This document shows positions 6,713 through 8,613 of a stretch of 8,613 nucleotides of DNA, in pieces. Location: positions 1 to 8,613 of the forward strand of contig DASWRT010000311.1 of assembly GCA_036403035.1 (NCBI GenBank), given 5' to 3'. This stretch comes from DASWRT01 sp036403035 (GTDB lineage Bacteria; Pseudomonadota; Alphaproteobacteria; ATCC43930; CGMCC-115725). The position numbers and the translations under genes are program-made. Within the stretch, counting starts at the first letter, position 1, and each line of letters opens with the position of its first letter. Under the pieces are notes generated by a model. The model was not told where the DNA came from. It did not search any database and worked only from the letters and a program-made list of their open reading frames with translations.

Positions 6713-6898
6713 CTATTTATCCGATGCGAGCTTTCCCGCGGTCGCCCAATTCTCCTTCTTGATGTCGTCGATGATGATCGAGACGGCTTCCGGCGCGCAC
6801 CGCGCGATTCGCGCCGTCTCGCGGGTCAGCGCCTCGACGAGCTCGCGCTTCTGCTCGATCGAGCGGCCTTCGAACATTTCAATGCGGATCAGGGGCAC
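6713..6898 (-). CDS. 4-oxalocrotonate tautomerase family protein (61 residues, GTG start)
   Basis: A 61-residue protein, almost exactly the length of 4-oxalocrotonate tautomerase (4-OT). After removal of the initiator it starts with the catalytic Pro1 in PLIRIEMFEGR. Counting from Pro1, Arg11 (GRS) is conserved, as is the EQK-ELV helix, and W50 takes the place of 4-OT Phe50. The position of Arg39, which binds substrate in 4-OT, is a serine in VSIIIDD. This suggests a YwhB-like or different substrate rather than true oxalocrotonate. The start must be GTG 6898: only this codon places proline second, and AAAGGAA lies 7 nt upstream. The open frame reaching 7066 is a non-homologous arginine/alanine-rich extension. 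The enzyme would act as an oligomer in the cytosol. It is divergent from the DJ-1-like gene and upstream of the isochorismatase-like gene. Confidence 0.92.
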   Translation of the reverse strand: MPLIRIEMFEGRSIEQKRELVEALTRETARIARCAPEAVSIIIDDIKKENWATAGKLASDK

Positions 6899-6905
6899 GG
6901 TCGGG

Positions 6906-6912
6906 TTCCTTT
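6906..6912 (-). promoter_or_regulatory. Ribosome binding site fixing the tautomerase GTG start
   Basis: AAAGGAA on the minus strand, with a 7-nt gap to GTG 6898. Its position agrees with the requirement for an N-terminal proline after initiator removal. Confidence 0.7.
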
Positions 6913-6926
6913 CGGCGATGGGGAAT

Positions 6927-7006
6927 GCGGCACGCCCGCAGAGTGTCCAATCGGTGCGTGCCGCGCAAGGCGCAGCAGGGCGGTGCGTGCGTGCCGCTTG
7001 CGCGGC
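6927..7006. promoter_or_regulatory. Repeat cluster between divergent tautomerase and DJ-1 genes, candidate operators
   Basis: The nonamer GCGTGCCGC occurs at 6956-6964 and 6989-6997 on the plus strand and as its reverse complement GCGGCACGC at 6927-6935. The two plus copies extend to an 11-bp direct repeat, GTGCGTGCCGC at 6954-6964 and 6987-6997, 33 bp apart or about three helical turns. A separate perfect 10-bp inverted repeat, GCCGCGCAAG (6960-6969) and CTTGCGCGGC (6997-7006), overlaps it. Such an arrangement in a 180-bp divergent promoter region suggests regulator binding. Caution: the nonamer also occurs at 45-53, 1586-1594 and 7781-7789 inside or opposite coding sequence, as expected in GC-rich DNA, and no regulator gene is in the window. 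Confidence 0.45.
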
Positions 7007-7046
7007 GGCCCGTCGTCGTGCAGTACGGGGAGGTTTCACGCCGCGC

Positions 7047-7061
7047 CGCCCGGATCGGGCG
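7047..7061 (+). other. Short hairpin just upstream of the DJ-1 family gene's ribosome binding site
   Basis: CGCCCG (7047-7052) pairs with CGGGCG (7056-7061) around a GAT loop, ending 5 nt before the Shine-Dalgarno GGAAAGG at 7067-7073. In the leader RNA it could affect ribosome access. It is short enough to be chance in GC-rich DNA. Confidence 0.25.
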
Positions 7062-7078
7062 AGCATGGAAAGGCCGTC

Positions 7079-7681
7079 ATGCGGATTGCAATCCTGACCT
7101 TTGACGGGTTCAACGAACTCGACTCCTTCATCGCCGCGGCGATGCTGAACAGGGTGAGGCGGCCCGGCTGGAAGGCGGAGATCGTCAGCCCGGCTCTGGT
7201 GGTCGCCTCAATGAACGGCGTGCGTGTCGAGCGCCAGCAGCCCTTGTCCTTCGCGCATGACGCCGATGCTGTCATCGTCGGCAGCGGCGTGAGGACGCGC
7301 GAGATCGTCGCCGACCCGGCGGCGATGGGCGAACTGCGCGGTGCGCTCGATCCATCGCGCCAACTCGTCGGCGCGCAATGCAGCGGCGCGCTGATTCTGG
7401 CTACGCTCGGTCTGTTGGACGGCGTGCCGGCTTGTACCGACACCGTCACAAAGCCGTGGGTCGCCGAAGCCGGCATCCGGGTCTTGGAGCAGCCGTTCCA
7501 TGCCGCCGGCAATATCGCGACGGCGGGCGGCTGTCTCGCCTCGCACTATCTCGCCGCCTGGCTGATCGCCCGCATGGCGAGCCGCATCGAGGCCGAGACG
7601 GTGCTGCACTACGTGGCGCCGGTCGGCGAAAAGGACGACTACGTCGCCCGTGCCCTGGCGGCGATCGACCCGTACCTCTGA
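7079..7681 (+). CDS. DJ-1/PfpI family protein
   Basis: A 200-residue protein of the DJ-1/PfpI (class I glutamine amidotransferase-like) superfamily, full length and without a fused DNA-binding domain. The start MRIAILTFDGFNELD (1-15) gives strand one and the conserved acidic residue E13. The nucleophile elbow is GAQCSGA, with C101, followed by the helix LILATLGLLDG. TAGGCLASHYLAAWLI (148-163) matches the region that in AraC-type GlxA-like regulators and PfpI relatives closes the domain. C152 there is unusual. Family members act as glyoxalases, deglycases, isonitrile hydratases, chaperones or sensors; which applies here is unknown. The start ATG 7079 has GGAAAGG 5 nt upstream, while the frame upstream to 6602 is not protein-like. 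The gene is divergent from the tautomerase and convergent with moeB (7-bp gap). Confidence 0.9.
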   Translation: MRIAILTFDGFNELDSFIAAAMLNRVRRPGWKAEIVSPALVVASMNGVRVERQQPLSFAHDADAVIVGSGVRTREIVADPAAMGELRGALDPSRQLVGAQCSGALILATLGLLDGVPACTDTVTKPWVAEAGIRVLEQPFHAAGNIATAGGCLASHYLAAWLIARMASRIEAETVLHYVAPVGEKDDYVARALAAIDPYL

Positions 7682-7688
7682 CTTTTGA

Positions 7689-8459
7689 CTACGCCCGGCC
7701 GCCGCCGCAGGTCGGGCAGGCCGGGTCCTTTGCGATGCGGACGCGGTGGAAGCCGGTGCGCAGCGCGTCGTACATCAGCAGCGTGCCGCTGAGGCTCTCG
7801 CCGATGCCGAGCAGTTCCTTCAGCACCTCGACTGCCTGGAGCGTGCCGACCACGCCGGCCACCGCGCCGAGGATGCCGGCGGTCTCGCAGCGCGGGATCA
7901 GATCCGGCGGCGGCGGCTCGCGGAACAGGCAGCGATAGCAGGGGTGGCCGTCCCCGAGGTACGGCTTGAAGGTCGAGATCTGCCCGTCGAACGGCGCCAG
8001 GGCCGCCGCGACGAGCGGCTTGCCGGCGGCGAAGCAGGCATCGTTCAGCAGGTAGCGCGTCGCGAAATTGTCGGTCCCGTCGGCCACGAGGTCGTAGGCG
8101 CCGACCAGCGCCGCCGCGTTTTCCGCCGTCAGCTTTGCCGCGTGCGCCTCGATGCGCACGTCTGGGTTGACCGCAGCCAGCGCCGCCCGTGCGCTCTCGA
8201 CCTTCGGCGCGCCGACCCGCTCCGTCGCGTGCACGATCTGCCGTTGCAGGTTGGTGAGGTCGACGCGGTCGTCGTCGACCACCCCCAGCGTGCCGACGCC
8301 CGCCGCCGCGAGATAGAGCAGCAGCGGCGAGCCGAGCCCGCCAGCGCCGACCACGAGCACGCGCGACGACAGCAGCTTCTCCTGCCCCTCTTCGCCGACC
8401 TCGTCGAGGATCAGGTGCCGCGCATAGCGGTGGAACTGCGCTTCCGTCAGCTCCACCAT
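7689..8459 (-). CDS. moeB: Molybdopterin-synthase adenylyltransferase MoeB (HesA/MoeB/ThiF family)
   Basis: A 256-residue E1-like enzyme, full length for MoeB without a rhodanese domain. It adenylates the C-terminal glycine of a ubiquitin-like sulfur carrier (MoaD in molybdenum cofactor synthesis) in the cytosol. The ATP site has GAGGLGS (38-44), R73 in NLQRQ, K86 in GAPKVES, and the magnesium/catalytic D130 in DGTDN. These numbers coincide with those known for E. coli MoeB. Two zinc-binding pairs are present, C174/C177 (CYRC) and C248/C251 (CPTC). C191 sits in the conserved CETAGILG. ATG 8459 lies 7 nt after the cysK stop, and GAGGGG within the end of cysK (8473-8478) could serve as a somewhat distant ribosome binding site, suggesting translational coupling. 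The carrier could also be ThiS or another sulfur carrier, since MoeB and ThiF are hard to separate by sequence. Confidence 0.93.
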   Translation of the reverse strand: MVELTEAQFHRYARHLILDEVGEEGQEKLLSSRVLVVGAGGLGSPLLLYLAAAGVGTLGVVDDDRVDLTNLQRQIVHATERVGAPKVESARAALAAVNPDVRIEAHAAKLTAENAAALVGAYDLVADGTDNFATRYLLNDACFAAGKPLVAAALAPFDGQISTFKPYLGDGHPCYRCLFREPPPPDLIPRCETAGILGAVAGVVGTLQAVEVLKELLGIGESLSGTLLMYDALRTGFHRVRIAKDPACPTCGGGRA

Positions 8460-8466
8460 GCCGGTC

Positions 8467-8613
8467 TCAGAGCCCCTCGAACAACGCCGTCGACAGGTAG
8501 CGTTCGGCGAAGCTCGGCAGCACGACGACCAGCAGCTTGCCCGCCATCTCCGGCCGCTTCCCGACCGCCAGCGCGGCGGCGATCGCGGCGCCGCTGGAGA
8601 TGCCGACAGGCAT
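8467..8613 (-). CDS. cysK: Cysteine synthase A (O-acetylserine sulfhydrylase), C-terminal part only
   Basis: Read leftwards from the window edge, 48 codons end at TGA (8467-8469). The peptide contains PVGISSGAAIAAAL followed by GKLLVVVLPSFAERYLST and the ending ALFEGL. This is the classic C-terminus of CysK, including the SGAA turn near the PLP phosphate region and the ERYLST motif. The enzyme makes L-cysteine from O-acetylserine and sulfide in the cytosol. The rest lies beyond 8613, and the ATG seen at the edge is internal. moeB begins 7 nt downstream on the same strand, so the two are probably cotranscribed. A CysM-type isozyme is less likely because of the ERYLST ending. Confidence 0.9.
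   Translation of the reverse strand: MPVGISSGAAIAAALAVGKRPEMAGKLLVVVLPSFAERYLSTALFEGL

Noticed and set aside
6899..7066. N-terminal extension of the tautomerase frame
   Set aside because: It would bury the catalytic proline inside the chain and consists of low-complexity Arg/Ala sequence. The GTG at 6898 with AAAGGAA fits the family.
6602..7078. Long open frame in front of the DJ-1 gene
   Set aside because: The 159 upstream codons run antisense through the tautomerase gene and have no domain pattern. ATG 7079 has its own Shine-Dalgarno.

Overview
The window is a GC-rich bacterial chromosome segment. It is tightly packed, with genes on both strands, G/C at most third codon positions and short intergenic gaps. 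The protein types (AAHS-type transporter, SH3_4-like exported protein beside a D-glycerate/hydroxypyruvate reductase, DUF6306 protein, cysK next to moeB) suggest an alphaproteobacterium, probably Hyphomicrobiales. That placement is inferred from gene style; there is no rRNA or marker gene to confirm it.

Layout. (1) Positions 2-2166, plus strand: the C-terminal end of an aromatic-acid MFS transporter, a fumarylpyruvate/fumarylacetoacetate-type hydrolase, and exonuclease III 22 bp behind it. The first two look like the tail of an aromatic ring-cleavage (gentisate-like) catabolic cluster whose other genes lie left of the window. A strong stem-loop follows xth. (2) Positions 2288-4187, minus strand: a class I/II PLP aminotransferase preceded by an exported two-SH3 protein. 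(3) Positions 4307-5950, plus strand: an NADP-type D-2-hydroxyacid dehydrogenase (hydroxypyruvate/glyoxylate reductase class), divergent from the SH3 gene, then a small DUF6306 helical protein. (4) Positions 5975-6898, minus strand: an isochorismatase-like cysteine hydrolase and, upstream of it, a 61-residue 4-oxalocrotonate tautomerase homologue starting at GTG. (5) Positions 7079-7681, plus strand: a DJ-1/PfpI-family protein divergent from the tautomerase across a 180-bp gap that carries a cluster of direct and inverted repeats. (6) Positions 7689-8613, minus strand: moeB and the C-terminal end of cysK, 7 bp apart, probably one transcription unit.

How the genes may work together: the tautomerase/hydrolase/DJ-1 set looks like a small enzyme module for reactive carbonyl or ring-cleavage-type compounds, with shared control from the 6899-7078 region. 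The cysK-moeB pair joins cysteine synthesis to a sulfur-carrier-activating enzyme. Everything else looks like standard metabolism. I found no convincing entirely new system. The parts most worth a second look are the repeat cluster at 6927-7006, the tautomerase lacking the second active-site arginine, the DUF6306 protein, and the cysK-moeB coupling. There are no tRNA or rRNA genes, insertion sequences, CRISPR arrays or phage genes that I can see. The only intergenic stretches above 100 bp are 2167-2287, 3521-3644, 4188-4306, 5294-5395, 6590-6712 and 6899-7078; none exceeds 300 bp.
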